Assembly (NCBI RefSeq): GCF_023155275.1
Contig: NZ_JALMUV010000040.1
Coordinates: forward strand, 1 to 64,000
DNA length: 64,000 bases
Direction of reading: 5' to 3'
Origin: Streptomyces rhizoryzae
GTDB lineage: Bacteria > Actinomycetota > Actinomycetes > Streptomycetales > Streptomycetaceae
Shown here: in pieces, positions 33,790 to 45,324 of the stretch
How positions within the stretch are numbered: the first letter of the stretch is position 1
Layout: each line of letters opens with the position of its first letter
Notes under the pieces: model-generated
Seen by the model: the letters and a program-made list of their open reading frames with translations, nothing else
Told to the model about the DNA's origin: nothing
Database searches by the model: none
Translations under genes and position numbers: made by a program

Positions 33790-34425
33790 ATGCTTCATGT
33801 GCTCTACCTGGTCGGGGTCGCGGCCTTCGCCGCGAGCGGCGTGCTGGCGGCCTACCGCGCCAACATGGATCCGTTCGGCGGCCTGGTCCTGGCCTTCGCC
33901 GCGTCCATCTCCGGCGGCACCCTGCGCGATCTGATCCTGGACCGCCGGCCGCTGTACTGGACGCACGACTGGGTGCTGCTGACGGTGATCATCTGCGTCG
34001 GCGTGGGCACCATGCTCTACCTGCGGTTCTGGTCGCTGCCGCGCAAGTCGCTGCTGGTGGTGGACGCCCTCGGGCTCGCGGTGGTCACGGTGATCGGCGC
34101 CCGGGCGGCCCTCGCGGCCGGCGTCACCCCGCTCGCGGTGATCATCCTGGCGGTGCTGACCGGCGTGGCCGGCGAGGTGATCCGCGACGTGCTGTGCGGG
34201 GAGTTCCCCCCGCTGCTGCTGCGCGAGGACGTCTACGCCATCGCCGCGCTCGCCGGCGCCTGCTGCTACCTGCTGATGGACCGCCTCGGCGCCGGTGCCA
34301 CCCCCGCCGCGGCGGTCTCGGCGGGGGTGGTGTTCGCGCTGCGGATGGGCGCGGTCTACCTCGGGCTCCAGCTCCCCCGGCCGCAGCAGCTGCGCGGCCG
34401 GGGGCCGGAGCGGGACGCCCCCTAG
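33790..34425 (+). CDS. TRIC-type (UPF0126) cation channel family protein
   Basis: The product is 211 residues with about seven membrane helices in two similar halves. Each half carries the glycine/arginine signature: ISGGTLRDLILD in the first and GVAGEVIRDVL in the second. Bacterial members of this family are trimeric intracellular cation channel homologues and pass potassium or similar ions. The ATG at 33790 begins directly with the first helix (LYLVGVAAFAASGVLAA). The ribosome site is weak. It converges with the M1 peptidase, with a 20-base gap. Confidence 0.88.
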   Translation: MLHVLYLVGVAAFAASGVLAAYRANMDPFGGLVLAFAASISGGTLRDLILDRRPLYWTHDWVLLTVIICVGVGTMLYLRFWSLPRKSLLVVDALGLAVVTVIGARAALAAGVTPLAVIILAVLTGVAGEVIRDVLCGEFPPLLLREDVYAIAALAGACCYLLMDRLGAGATPAAAVSAGVVFALRMGAVYLGLQLPRPQQLRGRGPERDAP

Positions 34426-34445
34426 TTCCAGGGCCCCCTAGCCCC

Positions 34446-35855
34446 TCACTCCCCCGGCAGCGCGGGCCGGCCGGTGGTGTCCAGCCAGGCGTGGAAGAGG
34501 TCGCCCAGCCGCTGCCCGGAGATCTTCTCGGCCAGCGCGATGAAGTCCGCGGTGTCCGCGTTGCCGTAGCGGTGCCGGGCGGTCCAGGCCGGCAGCAGCC
34601 GGAAGAAGGCCCGGTCGCCGATGCGTTCGCGCAGCGCCTGGAGGGTCATCGCCCCGCGCTCGTAGACCGCGTCGGAGAACATGGTGTCCCGCTGCGGGTC
34701 GGAGACCTTGATCTTCCAGAACGCGTCATCGGCCGGTATGGCGCGGTACGCCTTGCGGAACGCGTCGTGGGCGGTGCTGGTGCCGCGGTGCTCGGCCCAC
34801 AGCCACTGGGCGTAGCTGGCGAAGCCCTCGTTGAGCCAGATGTCCTTCCACTGCCGGACCGAGACCGAGTCGCCGAACCACTGGTGGGCCAGCTCGTGGA
34901 CGATGGTGCCCTCGCTGCGGACCGCCGAGTACGCCGGCTTGGACTGCACCTCCAGGGAGAAGCCGGCCTGCGGCATGTCGTCCACGATCGCGCCGGTCTC
35001 CTCGAACGGGTACGGCCCGAAGAGCTTGGACCAGTAGTCGGTGGCCTCGGCGGTGATGCCGTAGACGTCGACCTTGCCGGCCGGCAGGGTCGGGTCGGTG
35101 GCCACGTAGATCGGGGTGCCACCGGGGGTGGTGCCGGTGCGCACGTCGAACTTCCCGATGGTGGCGGTGGCCAGGTACGGCGCCATCGGGCGGTCCTCCC
35201 GCCAGTGGAACCACGACCGGCCGCCGCGCTCCCCGGAGCCGACCAGCCGCCCGTTGGAGACCCCGGTCAGGCCCTTGGGGGCGTCGATCCGGATGTCGTA
35301 GGTGGCCTTCTCGTCCGGGTGGTCGCTGGAGGGGAACCACGTGGAGGCCGCGTTCGGCTCGCAGGCGACGAACACCCCGTCCTTGGTCTTCATCCAGCCG
35401 TACTGCGAGCCGAAGACGATCGGGCCGCTGAGCGGCTTGGGGACGCCGTGGTAGACGACGGTGACCGCGAAGCGCTCGCCGCGGGCGAGCGGGCGGCCGG
35501 GCCGGATGACGAGCTCGTCGCCGGTTCTGGAGAACGCCGCCGGGCGGCCGTTGACCTGCACCCGGTCGACGGTCAGCTGCTGGAGGTCCAGATCGAAGGC
35601 GGAGAGCTGCTGGGTGGCGCGGGCGGTCAGCGTGGTCCGGCCGTCCAGCCGTCCGGAGTCCGGCTGGTAGCTGACGCCGAGGTCGTAGTGGAGGGGGGTG
35701 TAGCCGCCGTTGCCCAGGCCGGGGAAGTACGGGTCGCCGATGCCGGGGGCGCCCGGGGTGGCCGCGGGGGCGGCGGCGATGGTCGCGGCCGAGGCCACCG
35801 CGGTGGCCAGCGCCAGCCAGCGGGAGGAGCGACGCGCAGAACGGGAGAGTGCCAT
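34446..35855 (-). CDS. Secreted M1-family zinc metallopeptidase (aminopeptidase N-like)
   Basis: The product is 469 residues. A signal peptide is clear (SARRSSRWLALATAVASAATIAAAP). The mature protein has the M1 N-terminal beta domain (LHYDLGVSYQ and FVACEPNAASTWFPSSDHP), and the zinc site HELAHQWFGDSV followed 18 residues after the second His by the third ligand in LNEGFASYAQWLW. It lacks the long C-terminal helical domain of full aminopeptidase N, as short secreted M1 enzymes do. It should trim peptides outside the cell. The ATG has GGAAAGGGAC upstream. It sits beside the peptide ABC transporter operon, which suggests a link to peptide use. Confidence 0.92.
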   Translation of the reverse strand: MALSRSARRSSRWLALATAVASAATIAAAPAATPGAPGIGDPYFPGLGNGGYTPLHYDLGVSYQPDSGRLDGRTTLTARATQQLSAFDLDLQQLTVDRVQVNGRPAAFSRTGDELVIRPGRPLARGERFAVTVVYHGVPKPLSGPIVFGSQYGWMKTKDGVFVACEPNAASTWFPSSDHPDEKATYDIRIDAPKGLTGVSNGRLVGSGERGGRSWFHWREDRPMAPYLATATIGKFDVRTGTTPGGTPIYVATDPTLPAGKVDVYGITAEATDYWSKLFGPYPFEETGAIVDDMPQAGFSLEVQSKPAYSAVRSEGTIVHELAHQWFGDSVSVRQWKDIWLNEGFASYAQWLWAEHRGTSTAHDAFRKAYRAIPADDAFWKIKVSDPQRDTMFSDAVYERGAMTLQALRERIGDRAFFRLLPAWTARHRYGNADTADFIALAEKISGQRLGDLFHAWLDTTGRPALPGE

Positions 35856-35953
35856 GAGCCGTCCCTTTCCAGAACGCGGAGATGATGAACAACCGCGCCG
35901 ACTCTGCACTCTCCCGTCCGCCACCACCAGCGACTTTGCCAAGTCGTCAGGAG

Positions 35954-37044
<1,091 letters not shown>

Positions 37045-37048
<4 letters not shown>

Positions 37049-38150
37049 AGCTTCGGCGCAATCTCTTCGGTCCAGATACGCTCCCGCTCCTCCGGCGCCA
37101 TGTGGCAGGCCGAGAAGTGCCGGCCGGCGACCTGCCGCAGCTCGGGGCGCACCGTGCGGGTGACGTTGTCCTCGGGGACGTCCGCGTACGGGCAGCGGGG
37201 GTTGAAGGCGCAGCCGGACGGCACGTTGATCAGGCTGGGCGGCGAGCCCTTGACGGGGATCAGCCGGTCGGTCTGGTCGCGGTCGATGCGCGGCATGGAG
37301 CCCAGCAGCCCCCAGGTGTAGGGGTGCTGCGGCGTGGCGAACACGGTGTCCGACGGGCCGCGCTCGACGCACCGGCCGCCGTACATCACCAGCAGGTCGT
37401 CGGCGAGTTCGGCGACCACGCCCAGGTCGTGGGTGATGATGATGACCGCCGAGCCGAACTCCTTCTGGAGATCGCGGATCAGGTCCAGGATCTGCGCCTG
37501 GACGGTGACGTCCAGGGCGGTGGTGGGCTCGTCGGCGATCAGCAGCTCGGGGTTGTTGACCAGCGCCATGGCGATCATCGCGCGCTGGCGCATCCCGCCG
37601 GAGAACTGGTGCGGGTGGTCGTCCACCCGCTTGTCCGGCTGCGGGATGCCGACCCGGTCGAGCATCTCGATCGCCCGCTTGCGCGCGGTCTTCTTGTCGA
37701 CGTCGTGGTGGACGCGGTACGCCTCCACGATCTGGTTGCCGACGGTGTAGAAGGGGTGCAGCGCGGACAGCGGGTCCTGGAAGATCATCGCCATCCGGCG
37801 GCCGCGCAGCCGGCGCACCTCGTCCGGCTCGGCGGAGACCAGGTCCTGGCCGTCCAGCCGGATCTCGCCGGACATCTGCACCTTGCTGCGCTGCTGGCGG
37901 GAGGCCCGGTGCAGGCCCATGATCGCCAGCGAGGTCACCGACTTGCCGGAGCCGGACTCGCCGACGATGCCGAGCGTCTTGCCCTTCTCCAGGCTGAAGG
38001 TCAGCCCGTCGACGGACTTCACCAGGCCGTCGTCGGTGGGGAAGTGCACCTTCAGGTCACGCACTTCGAGGAACGCGGCGGGCTTCTGCTCCGCCGGCTC
38101 CGGCGCGGTCGCGGGCCGGGCCGCCGTGGTCTTGTCCTCGGAAGAGTCGG

Positions 38151-38154
<4 letters not shown>
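37045..38154 (-). CDS. Peptide ABC transporter ATP-binding protein (DppD/OppD type)
   Basis: The product is 369 residues. A 30-residue Thr/Ala/Pro-rich leader precedes LEVRDLKVHF. Walker A is GIVGESGSGKSV, the signature is FSGGMRQRAMIAMAL, Walker B is LLIADEPTTALD, and the switch His is in IITHDLGV. The C-terminal oligopeptide domain has the Cys cluster CAFNPRCPYA. It overlaps the permease stop by GTGA at its start and the partner ATPase at its end. It energises import with its DppF-like partner. Confidence 0.95.
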
Positions 38155-39161
<1,007 letters not shown>

Positions 39162-39239
39162 GGGGATGCGGCGCCGGTGCCGCGGGCCGGGAGCGACCGG
39201 CCCGCGGACACCAATGCCTTCACCTGCCTTCCAGGGCTG

Positions 39240-40988
39240 CTACTTCTTGACGCCGATGTTGAGGTAGTCGTACTCACCGCTGTAGGCCGAGGTGGACACC
39301 AGGTTGGTGGCCTTGGGCGAGCGGTACATCAGGACCTTGAAGTAGGTCAGCGGGACGAGCGCCGCCTGCTCCATCGCCTTCCGGTCGATCTCGCCGTACG
39401 CCTTCTCGCGGGCGGCCTGGTCGGTGTTGGCGATGGCGCTCTCCAGGAGGTTGTTGATCTCCGGGTCGTCCAGCTGCGACAGGTTGGTGTTGCCGGACTG
39501 GCTGATCGCCTTGCCGTTGAGGATCTGCTGGAGGTAGCCGTAGCCGGTGGGAAAGTCCGAGCCCCACTGCATCATGATCAGGCCGACGTTGTTGGACTTG
39601 TTGAACTCCGGCACACCGGCGTAGTCCGAGAAGTACTTGCTGGTCGGGTACGACTGGATCTTGGCGTTGATGCCGATCTTCTTCAGCGAGCCGATCACCG
39701 AGGTGGCCGCGTCGACCTCGTCCTGGCGGTCGTTGCGGGCCAGGATGGTGGTGCTGATGTTGCCCGCGCCGCACTTCTGCCAGTGCTGCTTGGCCTCGGT
39801 CAGGTCCAGGTTGTCGCCGTTGTACTTCTGCGGGTACAGGTCGAACTTCTGGAAGCCGGCGATGTCGGTGGGCAGGACCGTGGAGGCGATGTCACCGCGG
39901 ATCGGGCCGCCGAGCGCGGTCTGCACGGCCTTCTTGTCGATCGCGTACTCGACGGCCTTGCGGCACTCGATGTTGTCGAACGGCTTCTGCTTGGTGTTGA
40001 TCGCCGTGTAGACCAGGCGCTGGCCGAGCGCGTTGTCCGTGTTGGACTTCTGCGCCGGGTCGGTCAGCAGCTGGGCCTGGGTCTGGCCGTCGACACCGCG
40101 GCCGGCCATGTCGACCTGGGTGTTGCCGGACTGGAGGTCCTTGTCGATGGTCGACTGGGCGACCTTGAGGTTGAGCACGATCTTGTCCGGCAGCTGCTTG
40201 CGCAGCGGGTCGGTCTTCGCCGACCACTGCGGGTTGCGGACCAGGGTGAGGCGCTTGCCCTCCTGGTAGCTCTCGAACTTGTACGAGCCGGTGGAGACCA
40301 CCGCCTTGGTGTAGTCCGCGCCCTTGTCCTTGGCCTGCGGGACCGGCGCGGTCTGCGGGGCGCTGACGAGGTAGTCGAACTCCGCGAACGGCTTCTTCAG
40401 GTGGAAGATGACGGTCTGCTCGTCGGGCGTCTCGATGGACTTGAGCCCTTCCTTGCTCTTGTCCTTGTACGGGCCCTTGTAGCCGCCCTCGTTGTCCACG
40501 AGGAACTGCTGGAAGTAGTTCGGGCCCAGCGAGAGCGTGTCGCGGGCGAAGTTGCTGCGCTCCACCGCGTACTTGACGTCCTGCGAGGTGACCGGCGTGC
40601 CGTCGTCGTACTTGACGCCCTTGCGCAGCTTGTACGTCCAGGTCTTGCCGCCGTCGCTGGGCTTGCCCATCGACTCGGCGAGGTCCGGGACCAGTTGGTT
40701 GCCCTTGGTGCCGGCGCCCGGCTTGAAGGTGGTCAGCGGGCGCGCGTAGAGCCGGCTGAAGTTGTAGACGAAGGCGTAGTAGGTGTTGCCCGGGTCGAAC
40801 GACTCGGGGGCGTCGCTCATCGCGTAGGTGAGGGTGCCCCCCTTCTCGTCCGAGGCGTTGACTATCCCCTTGGTGGCGGCGTTGGCCCCGGCCGAACTGT
40901 CGGTGGACCCCTTTCCGCCACAGCCGGCCAGCAGCAGGCCCGCACTCGTGATGGCCGCGACAGTCGCGACCGGAAGTGACCTTCGCAT
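39240..40988 (-). CDS. Peptide ABC transporter substrate-binding lipoprotein
   Basis: The product is 582 residues of the SBP_bac_5 family. A lipoprotein signal with LLLAGCGG puts the lipid Cys near residue 23. The mature protein has the family opening GGTLTYAMSDAPESFDPGNT, then GKTWTYKLRKGVKYDDGTPVTSQDVKYA and the later AEYAIDKKAV-like repeat. It captures oligopeptides and delivers them to the DppB/DppC permeases. Its gene is placed between the two permease genes instead of first, which is less common. Codon use matches the neighbours. Confidence 0.94.
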   Translation of the reverse strand: MRRSLPVATVAAITSAGLLLAGCGGKGSTDSSAGANAATKGIVNASDEKGGTLTYAMSDAPESFDPGNTYYAFVYNFSRLYARPLTTFKPGAGTKGNQLVPDLAESMGKPSDGGKTWTYKLRKGVKYDDGTPVTSQDVKYAVERSNFARDTLSLGPNYFQQFLVDNEGGYKGPYKDKSKEGLKSIETPDEQTVIFHLKKPFAEFDYLVSAPQTAPVPQAKDKGADYTKAVVSTGSYKFESYQEGKRLTLVRNPQWSAKTDPLRKQLPDKIVLNLKVAQSTIDKDLQSGNTQVDMAGRGVDGQTQAQLLTDPAQKSNTDNALGQRLVYTAINTKQKPFDNIECRKAVEYAIDKKAVQTALGGPIRGDIASTVLPTDIAGFQKFDLYPQKYNGDNLDLTEAKQHWQKCGAGNISTTILARNDRQDEVDAATSVIGSLKKIGINAKIQSYPTSKYFSDYAGVPEFNKSNNVGLIMMQWGSDFPTGYGYLQQILNGKAISQSGNTNLSQLDDPEINNLLESAIANTDQAAREKAYGEIDRKAMEQAALVPLTYFKVLMYRSPKATNLVSTSAYSGEYDYLNIGVKK

Positions 40989-41076
40989 GATGCTCGGTAT
41001 CCCCTTCGTTCGTCGAGAAACGTCAGAAAAGAAACGGCTGAAAGATGAGGCGTCCGGTCAGGAACCCGGCGGCCGG

Positions 41077-42075
41077 TCAGCGGCTGCGCGGGTCCAGCGC
41101 GTCCCTCAGGCCGTCACCGAGCAGGTTGAACGCGAGCACGGTGACGAAGATCGCGAGGCCGGGGACGATCATGTACTGGGGATCGACCTCGTAGTACTTG
41201 ACCGCCTGGGTGAGCGTGCCGCCCCAGGACGACTGGGGCGGCTGGATGCCCACGCCCAGGAAGCTCAGCGCCGCCTCGAAGAGGATGTTGGAGGGGATCA
41301 GCAGCGTCGAGTAGACGATGACCGGCCCCACGAGGTTGGGCAGGAGTTCCCGGAAGAGGATGAACGGCCCGCGCGCGCCCAGGCCGCGGGCGGCGGAGAT
41401 GAACTCCCGCTCGCGCAGCGACAGGGTCTGGGCCCGCACGATCCGGCCCATGTAGGGCCAGTTGAAGAAGCCGATCACGAAGATCAGCACCGAGATGTGC
41501 AGCGGCAGGCCCTCCAGGCCGAACGCGCCGCCCTGGAGCGACGCGGAGATGGCGATGGCGAACAGCAGCAGCGGGAAGGCCAGGAAGACGTCCATCATGC
41601 GGCTGATGAACGCGTCCACCCGGCCGCGGTAGAAGCCGGCCACCACGCCGAGGACGGTGCCGATGGCCACCGACAGCAGCGTGGCGCCGAACGCCACCAG
41701 CAGCGACACCCAGGACCCTTCCAGGATCCGGGCGAGCAGGTCGCGGCCGAACTTGGGGTCCACGCCCAGCGGGTGGTCGGCGCTCATCCCGCCGAAGTCG
41801 CCCTTGGGGAGCGTGGTGTTGACGTCGATCAGGTCCTGGTGCGGTGCGTTCGGGTCCAGGCCGAACAGCGCCTGGAGCGGGCGGGAGAGCGCGGCGATCA
41901 GGATGAGCAGGATGACAACGATGGCACCCGCCATCGCGACCTTGTCGCGGCGGAAGCGGAGCCACGCGATCTGGCCCAGTGAGCGGCCCTCGATCCGCTT
42001 GCTCTCCACGCCTTGCAGCACCGCTTCCGGCTGCGCCTCAGCAGCCGCCCCGGTGGTCTCGATCGGTGCGGTCAC
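41077..42075 (-). CDS. Peptide ABC transporter permease (DppC/OppC type)
   Basis: The product is 332 residues. A cytoplasmic N-terminus with RSLGQIAWLRFRRDKVAMAG leads to the first helix. A short external part has HPLGVDPKFGRDLLARILEGSWVSL, and the EAA loop is in LREREFISAARGLGARGPFILFRELLPN. It ends with LLGDGLRDALDPRSR, the classic DppC ending. It is the first gene of the operon, so the promoter should lie in 42076-42460. The GTG start precedes a Thr/Ala/Glu-rich leader of about 25 residues. Confidence 0.94.
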   Translation of the reverse strand: MTAPIETTGAAAEAQPEAVLQGVESKRIEGRSLGQIAWLRFRRDKVAMAGAIVVILLILIAALSRPLQALFGLDPNAPHQDLIDVNTTLPKGDFGGMSADHPLGVDPKFGRDLLARILEGSWVSLLVAFGATLLSVAIGTVLGVVAGFYRGRVDAFISRMMDVFLAFPLLLFAIAISASLQGGAFGLEGLPLHISVLIFVIGFFNWPYMGRIVRAQTLSLREREFISAARGLGARGPFILFRELLPNLVGPVIVYSTLLIPSNILFEAALSFLGVGIQPPQSSWGGTLTQAVKYYEVDPQYMIVPGLAIFVTVLAFNLLGDGLRDALDPRSR

Positions 42076-42459
42076 GGTGCCTCAGAACCCCTCCCGGCCG
42101 ACGGTGGCCGGCCTGTGCCCGCCGCGGTAGCGGCCTGGTGTCTACCTCACGTGGTGTTCCCCTGCCGCCATCTCCCCGGGGTCGTGCGGGAGTTGGCACC
42201 GCGGACGGGTACAGCGGTCCGGGCGACGCCGGTGGGGGATGGCGCTCGTACAAAGGACCGAGGTCCTTGCTGCGGGAGTCTTCATCGCCGTTGCGATCAC
42301 TCACCAGCCCTGACGGGGAAAGGATGCGTAACTGTGATGTGGTCCGCGGCTTTCCGTTATACGAACAGCGGTTCGGGCTGAGCGGTGCGGCGGGTGCCGC
42401 AGCTCGGCCTCAACTCCGGTGCGGACAGGGAGAATTCGGCCGCGGACCGGCAGCGGAAA
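42076..42459. other. Promoter region upstream of the peptide transporter operon
   Basis: No supportable gene is seen. The part at 42280-42370 is AT-richer than its surroundings and is the likely promoter region for the minus-strand operon. A short minus-strand frame (42038-42304) overlaps the start of the permease gene and translates to Arg/Pro-rich sequence, which I reject. Confidence 0.4.
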
Positions 42460-42490
42460 GCGCCCGTTCCCGGGGGGCGGGAACGGGCGC
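42460..42490 (-). terminator. Terminator hairpin after the SseB-like genes
   Basis: GCGCCCGTTCCCG (42460-42472) and CGGGAACGGGCGC (42478-42490) make a perfect 13-base stem with a G5 loop. On the minus strand it is followed by TTTCC. It lies 36 bases past the stop of the first SseB-like gene and should end that transcript. Confidence 0.8.
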
Positions 42491-42526
42491 CGAAGGGGCC
42501 GGAGGCAGCCGCAGGGGCCGGCGGCG

Positions 42527-43315
42527 TCAGTAGGGCCGCGGGTAGCCGTACCCGTAGGTGGGGCCCGGCGCGGGCGGCTGGACGTAGCCGTCGCGGTCGA
42601 AGAACGGACGGGCGCAGGCCCGCATCCACATCCCGACCGGGTCGTACTCGTCGTTCATGGCGACCGTGGAGACCGGCAGGCCGTCCGGGACGGCGCCCAT
42701 CGACTGCTGGATCATCAGCCGCGCGGCGTCCACCGACGGCTGCCCGGTGTCGTAGAGGTCCAGGCCGATGGCCAGATACGGGACGCCCAGGGCCGGTTGC
42801 ACCCAGGCCCGGCGCAACGACCGCACCGGGAGCGTGCGGTGGGCGTTCTGCGCGAGCAGCGCGTAGAACTGCGGGATGTCGATGACCGGTTCGGAGATCC
42901 GCAGCGGGCCGGCCGGCAGCCGGTCCAGACCGCCGGCGATCCGGCGCAGGTCGAGCCAGGGGACGCCGACACCGCCGCCGGGAGCGTGCGGATTCAGCCA
43001 CAGGCCCCAGCGGTCGGGGAAGAGGGCGGCGGCGATCTCGGGGCCGGTGACCAGCTCGTGGTCGCGGGTCCAGCCGGAGGCGGCCAGCTCGGCGGCGGAG
43101 GTCACACAGGGCGCGTAACCCAGCCCGTCGACCTCCATGTTGCCGTACTGGGCGTCCGGCATGCCGGCCCGGCCCTGCCACAGGAGCATCCAGACCTGCC
43201 CGTGCGCGAGGGCGTGCAGCAGCGCCTCGTAGGCGTCATAGCGCCCCGGTGTGACCTGTCGCAGCGTCTGCTCGACCCGGTCGGCCGCGGCTCCCTGATG
43301 CGCACCCGCGCTCAC
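42527..43315 (-). CDS. SseB-like protein (enhanced serine sensitivity family), copy 1
   Basis: The product is 262 residues. An alpha-helical start with VEQTLRQVTPGRYDAYEALLHALAHGQVWMLLW is the SseB-type N-terminal fold. The second half has IPQFYALLAQNAHRTLPVRSLRRAWVQPALGVPYLAIGLDLYD, followed by MNDEYDPVGMWMRACARPFFDRDG and a Pro/Tyr-rich tail. In E. coli excess SseB causes serine sensitivity, by an unknown mechanism. The GTG start has GGGAGAAGGGACGG upstream. It lies 52 bases downstream of the second SseB-like gene. Confidence 0.8.
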   Translation of the reverse strand: MSAGAHQGAAADRVEQTLRQVTPGRYDAYEALLHALAHGQVWMLLWQGRAGMPDAQYGNMEVDGLGYAPCVTSAAELAASGWTRDHELVTGPEIAAALFPDRWGLWLNPHAPGGGVGVPWLDLRRIAGGLDRLPAGPLRISEPVIDIPQFYALLAQNAHRTLPVRSLRRAWVQPALGVPYLAIGLDLYDTGQPSVDAARLMIQQSMGAVPDGLPVSTVAMNDEYDPVGMWMRACARPFFDRDGYVQPPAPGPTYGYGYPRPY

Positions 43316-43367
43316 GTGGTCCGTCCCTTCTCCCGGCAGGGCCTGCGCCCGCCCGTCGTCCCCCAGC

Positions 43368-44219
43368 TTACGAGGGGTCCCGGGTGTAGAAGGGCCGCAC
43401 GCTCTCCAGCATCCAGTCGGCGACCGGATCGCCCTGGGCGATGTCGAGCAGCACCAGCTGGACCGGCCAGGGCACCGGCACCGTGCCCAGCGCCCGGCCC
43501 AGGGCGGTCAGCACCTCGTCGCGGGCGGTGCCGTCCTGGAGCCGCTCGGGGGCGGTGTCCAGCTGCACGCCGACGAAGAGGGCGGGCGTGTCGCCCTCGA
43601 CGCTGGCCAGGGTGCGCCGGGCGGTGCGCACCGAAGCGGTGGCGGAGAACTCCAGGCCGGCGGCGGCCAGGAAGTCCACCGGCTCGTCCTGCCAGTCCGG
43701 TTCGAAGAGCCGCACCCGGGCGCCGGCGGCCTGCGGGCCGTCCAGTTCGGTGCGGCCGGCCCGGCACAGCTCGGCGACCGCCGGCGGCGGCAGCGGGACG
43801 CCGACGGTGCCCTCGGGGTTGACCGCGATACCCAGCAGCGGTGGCAGGCCGCGGGCGAACTCCTGGGCGGGCGCGACGGTGTACGACATCTGCGTGCCCA
43901 TCACCTTCACCAGCTCCTGCTCGGAGCTGAACACCGGGACGTAGGCGGCGCCGCCGATCTCCACGGTGGGCAGGTCGAGTCCGGGCCCGCCGGGGCCGGC
44001 GCTGTCCGGGCCGCCGCCCTTGGGCAGCGGCACCCACACCCGGCTGCGGCCCAGCGTCTCGACGATCCGCCCGCCGGCGCCGGGGTGGCCGAGGGACGCG
44101 GCGAGCACCTCTTCGAGTTCGTTGGCCGGCCAGGCCAGTTGCGGTATCCCCTGGTCCGGGACGTCCGCCGGCACCGCACCGTACTGCGGGACACTGTCCG
44201 GATAGTTCATCTCACCCAC
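43368..44219 (-). CDS. SseB-like protein, copy 2
   Basis: The product is 283 residues, related in layout to the neighbour downstream. It has an N-terminal domain (PANELEEVLAASLGHPGAGGRIVETLGRSRVWVPLP), a middle with YVPVFSSEQELVKVMG, and a C-terminal part with EPVDFLAAAGLEFSATASVRTARRTLASVEGD, ending WMLESVRPFYTRD. The two ends with PFYTRD and PFFDRD are alike, so the pair are probably duplicated. The start is uncertain between the GTG used and an ATG three codons later. Confidence 0.78.
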   Translation of the reverse strand: MGEMNYPDSVPQYGAVPADVPDQGIPQLAWPANELEEVLAASLGHPGAGGRIVETLGRSRVWVPLPKGGGPDSAGPGGPGLDLPTVEIGGAAYVPVFSSEQELVKVMGTQMSYTVAPAQEFARGLPPLLGIAVNPEGTVGVPLPPPAVAELCRAGRTELDGPQAAGARVRLFEPDWQDEPVDFLAAAGLEFSATASVRTARRTLASVEGDTPALFVGVQLDTAPERLQDGTARDEVLTALGRALGTVPVPWPVQLVLLDIAQGDPVADWMLESVRPFYTRDPS

Positions 44220-44256
44220 CCACTACTGGCCGCGCTGCCCGGCCGCCTGACCCTGG

Positions 44257-44278
44257 GGGCGGGCCCTGGGGCCCGCCC
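44257..44278 (-). terminator. Hairpin after the P-loop kinase gene
   Basis: GGGCGGGCCC (44257-44266) and GGGCCCGCCC (44269-44278) are perfectly complementary. They lie 78-99 bases past the stop of the kinase gene and before the second SseB-like gene, so the kinase may have its own transcript. Confidence 0.5.
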
Positions 44279-44355
44279 GGTGGATCAGACCCTAACGGGC
44301 GGACGGCCGCGCGCCGAAGCCGGCGGCGGCCGGGGCTCCGCGCCGGCCGCCGGGG

Positions 44356-45066
44356 TCAGCCGAGGTCGAGCCGCTCCAGGGCGCCGGCGGCCGGCCGGTC
44401 CAGCAGCACCGCGGAGCCCAGGCCCGCCGGGAGGCGGCGCGCCTCGGCCCGGGCGACCAGCCGGCCGACCGCCCGCCGGTGCCGGGCGAAGGCGTACCGC
44501 GACACCCCGCGCCCGCGCGCCCGCTGGCCGGTCAGCGCGGTGTGCGGCGGGACGTCCAGCAGCACCAGGTGCAGGCCGCGGCCGCCGCGCCGGGCCGTCC
44601 GGGCGAGCCAGCGGCGCACCCAGGGCAGCGTCCCGCAGTCGTGCACCACCACGGTGGCGCCGGAGCGCAGGGCGCGGCGCAGCGCCAGGTAGTGCGCGGC
44701 CCGGACCAGCGGGCGGTAGAGGGCGTAGGGCAGGCGGCGCAGCCGGCCGCGCTCCCAGCGGTCCCGGGTGTCCTGGGAGTCGACGCGGTGCACCGGGGCG
44801 CCGCGGCCGTCGCGGGCCGGCACCACCCGCCGCATCAGGGTGCTCTTGCCGCTGCCGGGCAGGCCGGAGACCACGACGAGGTCGCCGGGCGGGAAGCGCA
44901 GGGCGGTGCGGTGCGGGCGGCCGGGGCGGGCGGTGCCCCGCAGGTCGGTGACCGGGGCGGTGCGGGCGGGCCGGGGGCGGTCCCCGCCGGCCGTCCGGGG
45001 CGCGGCCGGTGCCGCCTGAGGGGGCGCGGCCCCCGCCGTGGTCGCGTACGCCGCTTCGCCGTGCAC
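44356..45066 (-). CDS. P-loop kinase-like AAA-family protein
   Basis: The product is 236 residues. A 55-residue Ala/Pro-rich leader is followed by Walker A VVSGLPGSGKSTLMRR. A VDSQDTRDRWERGRLRRLPYALYRPLVRAAHY stretch is next, then ATVVVHDCGT and VLLDVPPHTALTGQRARGRGVSR, which fits the lid and base region of small-molecule kinases. The substrate is not identifiable. The GTG start has GGGGAGGGG upstream. It is divergent from the glycine riboswitch. Confidence 0.8.
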   Translation of the reverse strand: MHGEAAYATTAGAAPPQAAPAAPRTAGGDRPRPARTAPVTDLRGTARPGRPHRTALRFPPGDLVVVSGLPGSGKSTLMRRVVPARDGRGAPVHRVDSQDTRDRWERGRLRRLPYALYRPLVRAAHYLALRRALRSGATVVVHDCGTLPWVRRWLARTARRGGRGLHLVLLDVPPHTALTGQRARGRGVSRYAFARHRRAVGRLVARAEARRLPAGLGSAVLLDRPAAGALERLDLG

Positions 45067-45324
45067 CGTGATCGCCCCTCCCCGTCGCCGGCCGGGTTCG
45101 GGACCCGGCCTGCCCGCAGAGTGTCAAGAAAAGGTAATGAGCGGCAAGGAGAATCCGGGGGACGGACCGGTGTGTCCGGCGGACGGCGCAGCGGTGCGGC
45201 GCGGGTGACCGGCCGCGGAGCGGCGGCCGGGGCTCCTTTATCGGGCGTTCCCGTGTAATGATGTGGCCGCCACGGGCGCACCACCGGTCCCCCGTGCACT
45301 GCCCGTCAACTGCATACCGGCCGC

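Noticed and set aside
42038..42304. Minus-strand frame upstream of and overlapping the first permease
   Set aside because: It overlaps the permease start in another frame and reads as Arg/Pro/Gly-rich noise.
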